Part shown: piece by piece, positions 40,801 through 50,640 of the stretch
How positions within the stretch are numbered: the first letter of the stretch is position 1
Layout: each line of letters starts with the position of its first letter
Assembly: GCA_963966185.1 (NCBI GenBank)
Contig: CAWZYM010000087.1
Coordinates: forward strand, 382,501 to 446,500
Direction: 5' to 3'
DNA: 64,000 nt
DNA from: Rhabditoides inermis
Lineage: Eukaryota > Nematoda > Chromadorea > Rhabditida > Rhabditidae
The notes under the pieces: generated by a model
The model's input: the letters and a program-made list of their open reading frames with translations, nothing else
Database searches by the model: none
Told to the model about the DNA's origin: nothing
Made by a program: the position numbers and the translations under genes

Positions 40801-42200
40801 CGTGTCAAATATCTTACAAGTTCAAAAGTTCAGAATGTTGATCGCAAATCGAGTATGCCACGCACCGTGTGCTTGTCGACGACGGCGCAGGCGCGTATCG
40901 CGTCGTTCCGCTCGAACTCCACCACCCGCTCCGAGCAGATGGTGCCGCCTCGGAGGAGCTCCTCCCGCGAGGCCAGCGCCACGCAGGAGAGCGAGTAGAA
41001 CAGAACCACGTCTAAAATACAAACATGATTTTCCGCGGTAGACAGCGAGTAGAACCACGTCTGAAGTAGAAATGTGAACTACATACCCTGCTCTTTTGCG
41101 CAATATGTAGACCAGAACCCCGTCTGAAGTTTAATGTGAAACCAGACAACCATGCTTTTCTGCGCTAGACAGCGAGTGGAAAGAGCACCACGTCTGACGT
41201 AGTGTGTACGAACCAAACAACCTTGATTTTAACTTTTCCCCACACAACAGCTACAAGAGCAACACCAGGTATGAAGTAGAAGTAGTGATGTAAGTTACAT
41301 AGAAACTATGAACAAGACAACCTTGCTTCCGGCAATATCATCAGGCCACGTAAGCATCAAAAGCCTGTACCAAAACAATAATTCTTCGATCCACCTCGCT
41401 GCCTGCCTGCAGCTAAATACCAAGCTCTACTTTCTTGTTTCGCGCGCTATTGCCGCGAGCTGACCGCTGACCTTCCGTCTTGCCGTGCCTCTGATCTACC
41501 GAACAGACTTAGGATATAACTTGACTTTATAAAAAGAAAATAGAAAAACAGAACTATGTATCCTACATAACCGCACACCATTGGTCTCGGGGAAGAAGCG
41601 GACTCCGCGCGCGTAGTTGTCGAGCTTGGGGAAGGCGTAGTCGAGGTGGGCGAATACGTTGAGCAGTCGCGGCGGCGACTCGCGCGCGCACAACCACTCC
41701 AACTCGTGCACGTACTCCACCGATGAGCCGCAGCCTGCAATAATATGATGTTATATTATGATTCATTCTATAGTTCAATGCTCGCAATAGATCAGTGCAA
41801 GAGCCATGAAACTCTTTCTGTTGGTGGGGTAGATCGGACGGAGAGTCAGCTCGTGGCAATAGCGCGCAAAACAAGAGATGCAGACGGTTATGGTTTCGAA
41901 CTGCGAGGTAGATCGAAAACTATCGCTCTGGCGCAGACTATATAACATAACTACAACACGCTGTATTTTGATCTACCTCGCTTGCGTTTGAGTACGGTAT
42001 CATAACCGTCTGAATCTATTGTTTTGTGCGCTACTATTACTATAATTTTCTCTGATCTATTCTACGGTGCGCAACGCAACATTATACGAGAATGAAACTG
42101 AAACTGAAAATATTATAGTACACTCACCGACGATGAGTCTGGCGGTTCCGGGATGTGGTTCGATAAAACAGCGAGGCTGGTGTAATATGCGATTCACCAT
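31394..42200 (-). CDS. Large beta-propeller-like protein, unknown
   Basis: About 27 small exons read in phase on the minus strand, from 42125-42200 to about 31394-31510, for roughly 1,100 residues. The family is not recognised. Repeated blade-like strands such as VVLFYSLSCVALASREE, LLVSFHDRVCVFAM, VSALAVTGHGRTL, LHVASADTAFAVSYGD, MLTAVDKYGMVKRISLS and VWDVDARVRITEVLLPSEM argue for WD40-like propellers, so a scaffold role is likely. The N-terminus MVNRILHQPRCF directly follows an acceptor-like TCGTTCAG. One intron (exon about 36130-36194) uses a GC donor (AAG|GCAAGT). The 2-kb intron 36700-38807 holds repeats and a fold-back element. The last exon (VYLGERGGRIRAVSLDEDA) has convincing codon use, but its junction to exon 32137-32275 does not keep phase with the only good acceptor, so an exon may be missing. 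The stop after GAWLC is tentative. Confidence 0.75.
33129..33310. mobile_element. MITE, GTCAGTCTCTTC family
   Basis: Ends are TGCGGTCAGTCTCTTCGG and, reversed, TGCGGTCAGTCTCTTCAAA. The interior is a run of related blocks (TTCCGAAGTGTTTCG, TTCGGGAGTGTTC). No coding sequence. It sits in an intron of the large minus-strand gene. No clear target duplication was found. Confidence 0.85.
34995..35170 (-). repeat. Dispersed repeat (GGGGTAGATC family)
   Basis: Reverse-oriented copy of the element at 2205-2395, with TTTTCGATCTACCTC, GCGCTATTGCCGAGAGCTGA and CCCCATCGCGCGCAACTTAT in the expected order. Confidence 0.8.
36775..36855 (+). repeat. tRNA-like sequence, probably SINE
   Basis: Contains a perfect B box/T arm (CCGGGGTTCGAACCCCG), an A-box-like ATTGGCTATGATGCGGC and 3' CTTCTCCCA. 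The 5' acceptor strand that should pair with it is missing, so it is a tRNA-derived repeat or pseudogene. Confidence 0.5.
37085..37180. repeat. Short tandem repeat, CTCACACTGATCA units
   Basis: About five copies of a 13-27-bp unit containing CACACTGATCACTGATCATT, in the large intron of the propeller-like gene. Confidence 0.85.
37600..37645 (-). repeat. tRNA-Glu/Asp-like head
   Basis: Minus strand has TGTGGTCTAGTGGTTAGGAT, the A-box region of a tRNA-Glu/Asp-type gene. It lies just outside the fold-back element and has no T arm. Confidence 0.45.
37677..38021. mobile_element. Fold-back/MITE with about 105-bp inverted arms
   Basis: Left arm from 37677 (ATTTTCTCTTAAAAGTACTT) to about 37780. The right arm, about 37914-38021, is its reverse complement. 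Between them lies a CT microsatellite. It shares the TTAAAAG(T/G)ACTT ends and the aatgcaacaaaagc block with the element at 18863-19164. Confidence 0.85.
38090..38290. repeat. CT-rich tract
   Basis: About 200 bp of CT/TTTCTC/CCCC-rich low-complexity sequence in the large intron of the propeller-like gene. Confidence 0.8.
40003..40145 (+). repeat. Dispersed repeat (GGGGTAGATC family)
   Basis: Shares GTGGGGTAGATCAAGAGGAA, GACGGAGAGTCA, GCGCAAAACAAGAGAGTCAG and GAGGTAGATCGAAAACTATC with the other copies. Confidence 0.85.
40600..40734. mobile_element. MITE, GTCAGTCTCTTC family
   Basis: Ends TGCGGTCAGTATCTTCGG and, reversed, TGCGGTCAGTCTCTTCG, with internal TTCCGAAGTG and GGGAGTGTTCTGAGGGCG blocks shared with 33129-33310. 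Located in an intron of the propeller-like gene. Confidence 0.85.
40990..41330. repeat. Decaying tandem copies of an exon edge
   Basis: The acceptor edge of the exon at about 40863-41012 (AGCGAGTAGAAC then ACCACGTCT) recurs at about 41042, 41110, 41165 and more weakly beyond. It appears as agacagcgagtagaacc and cacgtctgaagtag, with unit spacing near 55-70 bp. Confidence 0.7.
41385..41525 (-). repeat. Dispersed repeat (GGGGTAGATC family)
   Basis: Reverse-oriented, decayed copy: GCGCGCTATTGCCGCGAGCT and CTCTGATCTACC are recognisable. Confidence 0.6.
41757..42090. repeat. Inverted pair of the GGGGTAGATC repeat
   Basis: Plus-oriented copy 41757-41945 and minus-oriented copy 41948-42090 face each other, sharing GAGGTAGATCGAAAACTATC and its reverse. 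The plus copy contains TGCAAGAGCCATGAAACTCT followed by ttctgttg. This nearly matches the start-codon region of the secreted gene at 42929. Confidence 0.8.
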
Positions 42201-42213
42201 CTGAACGAAGAGT
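42201..42213 (-). other. Splice acceptor abutting propeller gene start
   Basis: Minus strand reads CTCTTCGTTCAG directly before ATG. Confidence 0.5.
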
Positions 42214-42882
42214 GATTGAAAACGTCAAAATGTACCACTAATAACGTAAAAACAACCGGAAAAGGAAACAATCCCGAAAATCGGGAAATGTAGTTCATTA
42301 TTCAACGAGATCGTGCGAACACGACGTAACACTAGAGTGAATTTTACTATATACTATCGTGTTTTTAATTTTGACATGAAAAGCGTTTCGTTCCCAATGT
42401 GACCCATTTTTAAGCATCAGTGAATAATTATCAGTACTGACATCGTGTACACATTTTCATCACTCATTCAGATCTCTCCCTAATTCATCTCATCATATGT
42501 GCGTGAAGCCATGACTCACACTAGATTTGCAAAACTCATGGTTGAGTTTTAGTGATGATATTGGTCTGCTTATTGTCGCGCCGCTAAGCCCTTTAGCTCT
42601 TTTTGATCTTTTGCGTGTGTAACCAACTTTTTTCAATTCTCTCCAACCAAACGGGCCATAAATGATGGCGCATAAAAAAAGTACACATCAATAAATATTT
42701 TTTTCGGTACGAACATGTATGAATGACACTCAATATCATTGTGATAATTTAAAATGATAAATTATCAACGGTAATTTTTGATCGCTCCTAGCTTTCTCGT
42801 TACGATCATCATTAGCGGGTGCACGCAGTCCGTACATGCAAAGCTGGCATTTGATCGGATTAAATGGATCAGAGCACAACGG
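42201..42882. promoter_or_regulatory. Divergent intergenic region
   Basis: Between the starts of the minus-strand propeller-like gene and the plus-strand secreted protein gene. AT-rich; no exon is supported. The TATA box of the plus gene is at its right edge. Confidence 0.45.
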
Positions 42883-42888
42883 TATAAA
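42883..42888 (+). promoter_or_regulatory. TATA box of secreted protein gene
   Basis: TATAAA 41 bp upstream of the ATG at 42929, predicting a very short 5' UTR. Confidence 0.6.
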
Positions 42889-42928
42889 ATCGATTCCAAT
42901 CAGTGCACGCGGCACCCTCACAAGAGCC

Positions 42929-43608
42929 ATGAAGCTCTTTCTGTTGTTGACAGCTCTCGCATTTACCGCCGCGCAGGTACCTTATTATTCATTTATTAAT
43001 AAAATACAAATAATCAAATTTTAATTACATGTGTACTATGACAACAACGACTATCAGTACATGTACTACGGCTACGGATACTCTACGGTGAGTGTACGAT
43101 ACTTTGTGGTTGACGAGACTTGGCGTCATTACAGACCATTCCGCCGCCATTCGACCCTTCCGATCAGGTAAGTTTTCACTTTGAAAAGCACTCTGTACGC
43201 ACTCTGTATGATAGTGATTCAAAAGTTTTGTGTTATTCACATTTTCAAAACAAATTCAGATCAATGAAGCGCTTGCCATCCTGGGGCAATATGGCGACAA
43301 AGCACTTCAGGAGGGCAAGAAGCAGTACGCGAAGGTTTCTCTCTTTCTCTACACCCTCCTCTCTCGCTCTCTCCCTCTCTCTCTCTCTCCCTCTTCCTCT
43401 TCTTCTCTTTCCCCCTCTTCCTCTCTCCCTCTCTCTTTTTCCCCCTCTCTATCTCTCTCTCTCTCCTTCTCTCTCTCTCCCCTTTCCACCTCCTTCCAGC
43501 AATTCCCCAACAGCACATCGATGGCCGACGATCTGAAGACCCAACTGGACAGACAGTGCCAGTATGTGCGCCCCGACAGTATACGCTACTACCAGAAGCG
43601 TGAGTCTT

Positions 43609-43645
<37 letters not shown>

Positions 43646-43712
43646 CTCTCCCTCTCTTTCCCCCTCTCTCCCTCTCTCCCCCTCTCTCTCTCCTCCATCT
43701 CCTCCCTCCCCC

Positions 43713-43757
<45 letters not shown>

Positions 43758-43920
43758 CTACCACCAAGTCGACTTTACTACTACTACTGTGCTCAAATCG
43801 TCTGATTTTGATCGGATAGACACTTTCCTATTTTACAGCCTACATTCCGATGTGCGTCTGGCAGATGATCAACAGTGTAAGATAGAGAGAGGGGGGAGGA
43901 GAAAGAGAGAGAGAGGGGGG

Positions 43921-43952
<32 letters not shown>

Positions 43953-45288
43953 TATTCAGGTGAACAGCAGCGACTGCATGGCGGTAGGCAACTTCGCCAT
44001 AGCCTTCATCAACGAGTCGTTCGCCTTCCCCAAGAGCCTCGACGAGGTGAGTTGGCCTGGTCATCTTTTTTCGAGTTCACCAACAGTTTCGACACAAAAC
44101 ACTTGCACATGTGTTTGCTAGAAAAATACATAATGAGGTGTTATAAATATAGAAACTAATAAATGTGCTTATTTGGCCATTGTTGTCAAATGAAGGCACA
44201 ATTCTAAACTCGTTTGAGTTTCTGGATCTTGTTGGGATAATAGTGAAAAGCCCTTGATAGTCCAAAATTGTTTTAGAGTGAATGAACTTATGGAAATGTG
44301 TGATGTCGTTCAAAAAACGCTAGAGAAGAAGTACTACTACAAACTAACTAACTACCATTACTATGAAGGAGTAGTAGTAATACTTGCGAAGAAATCTAAC
44401 TATTGGGATAGTTAGATTTCTTCGCAAGTATTACTACTCGAAGAAATCTAACTATTGGGAGTCCACTTCTCATTTTCCCGTCCCCGCGAGCGGTTGCCCC
44501 TTCCCGCGCTCCCTCGAATGACCACCCGACGACAATGAAAGTCACCGCCGCCGCCGCTCGGAGATGAGTTTCTGTGGAGTATCAACTGATTCTCGAATTG
44601 AGGCCGTTCACTGTGAGACGATAAGGCGACGCCGATTAAGCCTGTTGGGAGTGCACTAGTAGGGCGAAGCGCGGATTATCGATTGGAGGAAAAGAAGGTA
44701 CAAAGCGAAATCGAACTGAAGGGCGACGGCGGCACCCGCGACCGGAAGAGAAGTACGTCACTGTTATCGATCGATGTCCGGAGCCGTTCACTGTGAGACG
44801 ATAAGGAGGAACCGAATAAGCCTGTTGGGAGTGCACTAGTGGGTAACTCACGGATTTCTTGGATTTCGCAACGTGATGATGACGAATGGATCAACCGTAA
44901 GCAAGTATGCAAATGGTCGAGAGAAGTTCGAGAACGTTCGACGTTAGAGGCAACGTGGTCCATATGGCTCACGCGTTCGAAGACGAATCAAGGCCGCATA
45001 CTCTATATGGAAGAAGGAAGAAGATTCTCGAAAGATGCTACCCACCGGATGAGGCTTTGCTATAGGGAGCAATACCCTCCAAGGACCCATCCGGGGACTA
45101 AACACTAAACCTTTGTACATTCCGCACCAGTTTGTATTTCGTGTTTTGTGTTTTGTCTGCGCCTATGGATAAACCATTATTATTATTATTATATTTCAGG
45201 TGGACGCGATTACTCGCAAGTACGTGATGCCACAGCGCAGGAAGGTGATGACCATGGTGCGGTCACTCATCGAGAAGGTGGGAGAGAG

Positions 45289-45319
<31 letters not shown>

Positions 45320-46367
45320 AGCGAGAGAAAGAGAGAGAGAGTGGGAGAGACAGACAGACAGTCAGAGAAACCCCTCCTTTCAGGTCAACTACATCATCCA
45401 GAGCGAAGACTATCGCGTGCAGAGCTACCTAGCCAAGGTATGGCATCTCTTCCTCTCTCCTCTTCCCCCTCTCTCCCTCTCCCTCTCTCTCTCTCTCGCT
45501 CCCCTCTCTTCCTCACTCTCCCTCTCTCTCCCTCTTTCTCTCCCTCTCCCTTCCTCTCCCTCTCTCCCCCCTCCCTCCTCCACCCCTTTCTCTTCCTCTC
45601 TCTCCCTCTCTCTCCCTCTCTTTCCCCTCTCTTTCTCTCCCTCTCTCTCCCTCTCTCCCTCCCTCCCCCTCCCTCCCTTCCAGTTCATCTCCCTCTCCAC
45701 CGCCATGGAGCCGTCCGTCTTGAATGGCACCCTCCCCGACAAGAGCCTTTACCTCAAGGCTCTCGTATACGTGATGGGTGGGTGGAACGACTTTGAGATA
45801 GTTCTGAGAATTGAACAGGTATCTTGTAGTTTACAATGCTACAAACAATACAAATTGTTTATTTTATGACATTTACTAACCTATTTGGTATGTCGCTTTA
45901 TGCCAAGTTCGTCCGTAATTTATGTGGAGAGGCAATGCAAGAGAGCCGCATGTACGATCATTTACATGTCTTACTTACTTACTTGATTACTTGAGCGATC
46001 CGAGGATGTGACCACATAGAAATGAATGTCACATCACATTCAGAATGTGATTCTATTTGTTCAGATATGCCGGTGCAAGTAAAGCAGCAGCTCAACGTGG
46101 TGTTCCCGGAGGTTGTCAACGCTATGGACACTGCACAGGGTGAAAGAGAGGGGGGAAGGGGGAGGGAGAGAGGGAGAGAGAGAGAGCGAGGGAGAGAGAG
46201 GAAGAGGATGACAGAGAGAGAGAGAGAGAGAGAGAATGATCAATATCAGGATCTGGTAGTTTCACCAACATGGCTCTCGCCTTCGATCACTTGGACATGA
46301 TGAACGCACAGATTCAGATGGGCAGAGCACAGGTTGGAGTGAGAGAGAGAGAGAGAGAGCGAGAGAG

Positions 46368-46404
<37 letters not shown>

Positions 46405-46515
46405 AACAGAGAGAGCTTGCAGGCCGAGGCGATGATGTCATCGATGGGAGTGAACCTCAACATCACCGAGGCCGCCCAGAAGATTATCAAAGCCAAGAAG
46501 AACAAGAAGAATTGA
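42929..46515 (+). CDS. Secreted protein, unknown family
   Basis: About 290 residues from some 13 exons (42929-42976, 43058-43087, then onward to the last, about 46422-46515). A signal peptide MKLFLLLTALAFTAAQ forms exon 1 exactly. The mature start is Tyr-rich (YMYYGYGYST). Further segments: INEALAILGQYGDKALQEGK, CQYVRPDSIRYYQK, MCVWQMINS, DCMAVGNFAIAFINESFAFP, ITRKYVMPQRRKVMTMVRSL, PVQVKQQLNVVFPEVVNAM and a basic tail KIIKAKKNKKN. Few cysteines and several amphipathic helices suggest an all-alpha secreted protein. N-glycosylation sites are present (NSS, NES, NGT, NIT). Most introns are CT- or GA-rich; one (44060-45200) carries a retroelement relic and a hairpin. No known family could be assigned. 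Confidence 0.82.
44373..44460. repeat. Perfect 31-bp hairpin plus third partial copy
   Basis: 44373-44403 and 44408-44438 are exact reverse complements with a 4-nt loop (tggg). The left arm starts AGTAGTAATACTTGCG. A direct partial copy (cgaagaaatctaactattggga) follows immediately. It lies in an intron of the secreted protein gene. Confidence 0.9.
44470..45200 (+). mobile_element. Retroelement relic with (ATT)n tail
   Basis: Contains a 60-bp direct duplication (GCCGTTCACTGTGAGACGAT ... GCCTGTTGGGAGTGCACTAG) at about 44603 and 44782. An 89-codon open segment follows (QVCKWSREVRERSTLEATWS), then a 3' UTR-like stretch ending in ATTATTATTATTATATTTCAG, the last bases serving as the host intron acceptor. 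The 3' simple-repeat tail suggests a truncated non-LTR element. The protein segment was not matched to a family. Confidence 0.45.
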
Positions 46516-47063
46516 TAATTGATTATCGTGATAAACGATAAACGTCAGCACTGCTGTGTTTGTTTTGTATTCTCTCGTTCGTTTAGTAGAATCCAGACGA
46601 CCAGACCGCTTTCAGAAATCCTCTAACCAGATTCAAATTTTGCTGACAGAAGACCTTCAAAAATGGCTTTTCTGTATCATATAGCGGTTTTTTGTACATA
46701 ATCGAATAGAGTCTCGTCTCAAAGGCTGAAAGGTGAACCGGTATGATAATTATGATTTGTTTCTGAAATATACGTCCGGCAACCGAAGATCGAATCGACA
46801 CAATTCATTGATTTTTCCTGATTCATCTTTCCCTCGCACCGCAAAAAAGTTTCTGACAATCTTCTCCGTTCACCTCAGTGGCTGTCCATATACGAACACT
46901 ATTCCAGACAACATTTTATTAGTGATAAAAAGACACCAAAACCATACGAAAACATAATTGCGCCCAATAAATTACAATCACAGAATCACAGTTGATCCCG
47001 CGGCATAGACAGAGAGAAACAAGCATCACTATTTGGAGGCGTGGGAGCCGATAGATCGATCAA

Positions 47064-47139
47064 TCAATACTTGGCGACGAGGTAGAGGAACACCTGGAAC
47101 ACAAAATACAATCACGCCACCTTCATTACAATAACCATA

Positions 47140-47178
<39 letters not shown>

Positions 47179-47251
47179 GCGTCCGTGAAAAGAGAGAGAG
47201 AGAGAGAGAGAGAGTGAGAGAGAGAGAGAGAGAGTGAGAGAGAGAGAGAGG

Positions 47252-47302
<51 letters not shown>

Positions 47303-47420
47303 CCCTATACCTCCCACCTGCTTGACGTTCCGGTTGAACACGTCGGTGAGGTCCAGTGAGAAGCCGAGCAGTCCCTGGTCGGCGCGATCCGACTCGCTAG
47401 AGTAGTCCACCACAGAGCGA
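47064..47420 (-). pseudogene. Signal peptidase subunit 3 fragment
   Basis: Two exons, 47318-47420 and 47064-47093, encode GLLGFSLDLTDVFNRNVKQV and FLYLVAKY. This is the conserved centre of SPCS3 (SPC22/23), where animals have [31 protein letters not shown]. The frame stops (TGA) right after AKY, although a donor-like AAG|TATTGA or A|GTATTG could extend it. No N-terminal membrane exon or C-terminal exons (QVVLWDKIV region) were found in the flanking 500 bp on either side. It is therefore probably a partial duplicate, or a gene with distant exons I could not see. Confidence 0.6.
47126..47300. repeat. (CT)n and (GA)n microsatellite pair
   Basis: CT run at about 47142-47176 followed, after cgcgtccgtg, by a long GA run to 47300, so the two face each other as an inverted pair. 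It lies in the SPCS3-fragment intron. Confidence 0.9.
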
Positions 47421-47589
47421 CTGAAAAGAAATCAATCAATCGATCAATCAATAAGTACAATTGGCTAAAAAAAACACTTTCACAAAATATGCAAATCAAT
47501 CAATCGGTTTAACGTCAATCGATCAAACTGTCAAAAGTCAAATTAAAGCGGCTGAGTACAGATTAGGCCATGTAAGTTAGAGACAAACA

Positions 47590-47815
47590 TAGTCTCCACA
47601 AATGAAGCCTCCACAAATAAAGCCTACACAAAAAAAACCTCCACAAAAATAGCCTTCACAAATTTAGCCTCCACAAATTTAGCCTCCACAAATTTAACCT
47701 CCACAAATTTAGACTCCGCAAAAACACACTTTCACTCACAAAGTCAGCCTCCACATGCCACATCCACAAACTCAGCCTTCAAAAATTCACACTTTAACTT
47801 CAGCCTCCACAGTAA
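47590..47815. repeat. 15-bp tandem repeat (tttagcctccacaaa)
   Basis: About 13 imperfect copies of a unit reading TTTAGCCTCCACAAA and variants. No coding signal; it lies upstream of the SPCS3 fragment. Confidence 0.85.
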
Positions 47816-47975
47816 ACCCAGAGCCTGCGGGCAGCGGCCCGCCAACCTAGAACACATCCCAGACACCCAAAACATGAAATCAAAACGCATCGTTGTGTGG
47901 CGGAGAAGCAGAAGACGGAAACGGCTTCATATAGATAGACCGATAGTTGACATGAGTAGAAAAAGTCTTGATTAC

Positions 47976-48015
<40 letters not shown>

Positions 48016-48413
48016 TCCTCGGAAGTGACTCTGCCAATAGAATCCAATTATCAATTATCTGTCCCAAGTGACCGGAACTGCCCTGGGCTATATTTTGAAT
48101 GTACTGACTTTTTTCTTTGTACCACAGGCTCAAACAAAGAGACTGTACTTTGAACTTCCCGAAAAAAGAAACTTGAGAGACAAAATGAATAATTTTATAT
48201 GATATAAACATCTATATGTACATATTGATAAACAACGAGAAATACAGGATGGCTGCAGCAAGTTCACCCAGCACAACATTCACAGAATATGCTAAATGCG
48301 ACATGATCGACAACATTTACACATTTTGAAAACATTTTGCAACCTAATTTCGAAGACATTTTCGAGTGTGACCGCTACTTGTCTGTCAGGAGTCAGGAGA
48401 GAAGGTGTCGGGT
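47816..48413. other. Intergenic, no gene recognised
   Basis: Contains a (GA)n run at about 47980-48012 and the 3' flank of the methylesterase gene. No exon supported on either strand. Confidence 0.45.
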
Positions 48414-50398
48414 CTATGCGAAGGGCGCGGCCGGCGCGGCAGCTCCTTCCACCGGGTCGGCCATCCTATAGCGGAGAGCGAAGCGGGCGAGCTCGTCCGC
48501 CAGCCGATCCGGGCTGTCTTCCTGCACCGCGTGGCCCACCTGGCAAATCACTCTGTCTGTCTGTCAGCTCTCTCTCTCCCTCCTCACCTTCGGCAACACC
48601 AACTGCTGGAACTTGCCCTGCATCTGACCGATCTGAAAGTGAATCGTCTAACCCATACTTTTTTCTCCCTCCCGCTCATCTATCTCCATATATTCTCTCT
48701 TTCTCTTTCTCTTTCTCTCTCCCTCTCCACTCTCTCTTTCTTACTCTCCCTTTCCCTCCCTCCCTCTCCTCTCTCTCACCATAAGTGGCTTGTCGAGCCG
48801 ATCGACTCCGGCTAGGATGAGCACCTTCGGCGGTCGGCAGGAGAGGAACTTGTCGGACAGTCCGCTGAACCACCCCACCCAGTGGCGCTGCGTGCGCTCC
48901 AGATCGATCCGCCAAGTGCACTGAGAGCTCTCTCTTTCTCTCCCCTCTCTCTCTCCCTCCTCCCCTCTCTCTCTCTCCGTCCCCCCTCTCCCTCCGTCCC
49001 CCCTCTCTCTCACTCTCTCACCTCCTCCCCCTCTCCCTGCCTCTTCAGCTGGCTCGGCATGGCGACGCGGGCGGCCGTCGAATTGCGAGCCGCGCCACTC
49101 TTCAGACACCTACACAAGTATGCATGAAAAACTGTTGTACATGATTGCGGACAAATTTCCAAAGACTGGCGCGCGAAACAACCCGGACGCGTCGCGTGCG
49201 ACATGATGACGCGTTGCGGCGACTTGGCCAAGTGCCAACTCTCAGATTCCGACTGACTCACCACTCGATCGCGGCGGTCGGCGAGCGGAACGCGGCTGGG
49301 CGGGAGCGGAGAAAGTGGACCTGGATAGAATGATGCGTACTTCTCTCTCTCTCCCTCTCTCCCACCATGGTCCCCAGCGCGTCCATCGCACTTCCTTCCA
49401 CCACATCGATCACTGCCAGTCCCACACAGTTCGGGATGAGATCGGCCGCCACTGCGTGCACGGCCAACGCGCCGCCCATGCTGGAACATTGTACTGTAAA
49501 GTACTGTTGATCCCCACTTACCTGTGTCCAATAACAACCACCGGCGGCCGCTCCTCTCCGTGAATCGCCTCGTAGATGGCCGCAATGTCGCTGAACAACT
49601 ATTCGGTCATCAGTCATAACAACCCGGCAACGTTTTTCAACGTCGTAGAAACAGCGACATACGCACAATTACAATAGGATAAAAACGCACCGTATCTGTC
49701 TCTCGGTGGACAGGTCGTCCTCGTCGCTCGCCTGGCTGAATCCGTGGCCGCGAAGATCCGGCGCCACCACCCGACACTTGACGCGACAACACAACTCGCG
49801 CTGGAAATGGGAACTCACATTGGTACAACATTCATCCCGCACGATTCATTGTCACAGCACATTTCATGCTGCAATTTGCAACATGGAATCTTTCAAAAAT
49901 TTATCTAGCACAACTGATTGACTCGGAACCATCCACAGTTGATGCGTGGTGGAAGAAAGACCTATTTTGTGAACTGTGGCGTCACAGTAACTTCTACTAT
50001 ACACGCACCGTCATACAGGCCCATGTGAGACCGGCGTAGCCTCCCCCGTGGATCAGGTAGAACACCGGGCCCTCGCTGCCCTTCGTATACACGTGGAAAG
50101 AGTCGCCGGCGATGTTCAGGCTGAAATCACGGTCACCATGCATCGAAAAAGGAATGAAACTGAAACCCACGTCTTCTGCTCGTCGAAGAAGTCGCTCCAG
50201 GGCAGCGGCGAGAAGTCCTTGCCGCGAGGCAACTTCTTCCCGGTCGTCGGCGGCATGGAGAAACTATGAATACGCAAAAATTAGAAAACAAAAATATTAT
50301 CGACATTACCCCGTGGACGAAGTGGCGTCGGGACCGCGAAGCATCCCGGAAGGAGGCGGCATTCGTCGGCCAAGCACCTCACGCTCCAGCGAACTCAT
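48414..50398 (-). CDS. PPME1: Protein phosphatase methylesterase 1
   Basis: Removes the methyl ester from the C-terminal Leu of the PP2A catalytic subunit; alpha/beta hydrolase of cytosol and nucleus. Eleven exons on the minus strand, about 350 residues. Blocks in order: MSSLEREVLGRRMPP, GKDFSPLPWSDFFDE, oxyanion region FYLIHGGGYAGLTW, VVAPDLRGHG, nucleophile elbow GHSMGG (split by an intron at the Ser codon, exons about 49374-49484 and 49522-49597), IDVVEGSAMDALGTM with the catalytic Asp, FRSPTAAIEWCLKSG, WRIDLERTQRHWVGWFSGLS, LILAGVDRLD, IGQMQGKFQQLVLPK and the catalytic His in GHAVQED. The acidic insert of the human protein is short here (QGEGEE). The end is Ala/Pro-rich (EGAAAPAAPFA). An acceptor-like CGTTTAG touches the ATG. 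Confidence 0.96.
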
Positions 50399-50640
50399 CT
50401 AAACGGTTACTTTGGTTACATTTAACAAACACCAATGCACAAAAAACAAATGAAAGAAAATCAGCTGTTTTTATTACCGCGCTCCAAAAACATTTCTCAA
50501 ATCTATGCTCTATTCGCATTTTTGGCGGGAAAATTTGGCGCGCGCCCACTCACTCACTTTTCGAACGCCCTCTCATTTTTCGTGATTGCTTCATTTTTCT
50601 GTTTTATTTTGTGTGTATCGATCTATGGACCAGTTGTAGA
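50399..50640. promoter_or_regulatory. Compact bidirectional promoter
   Basis: 242 bp separate the PPME1 start (-) from the plus-strand small gene start. AT-rich, no clear TATA box. Acceptor-like CGTTTAG on the minus strand abuts the PPME1 ATG. Confidence 0.5.
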
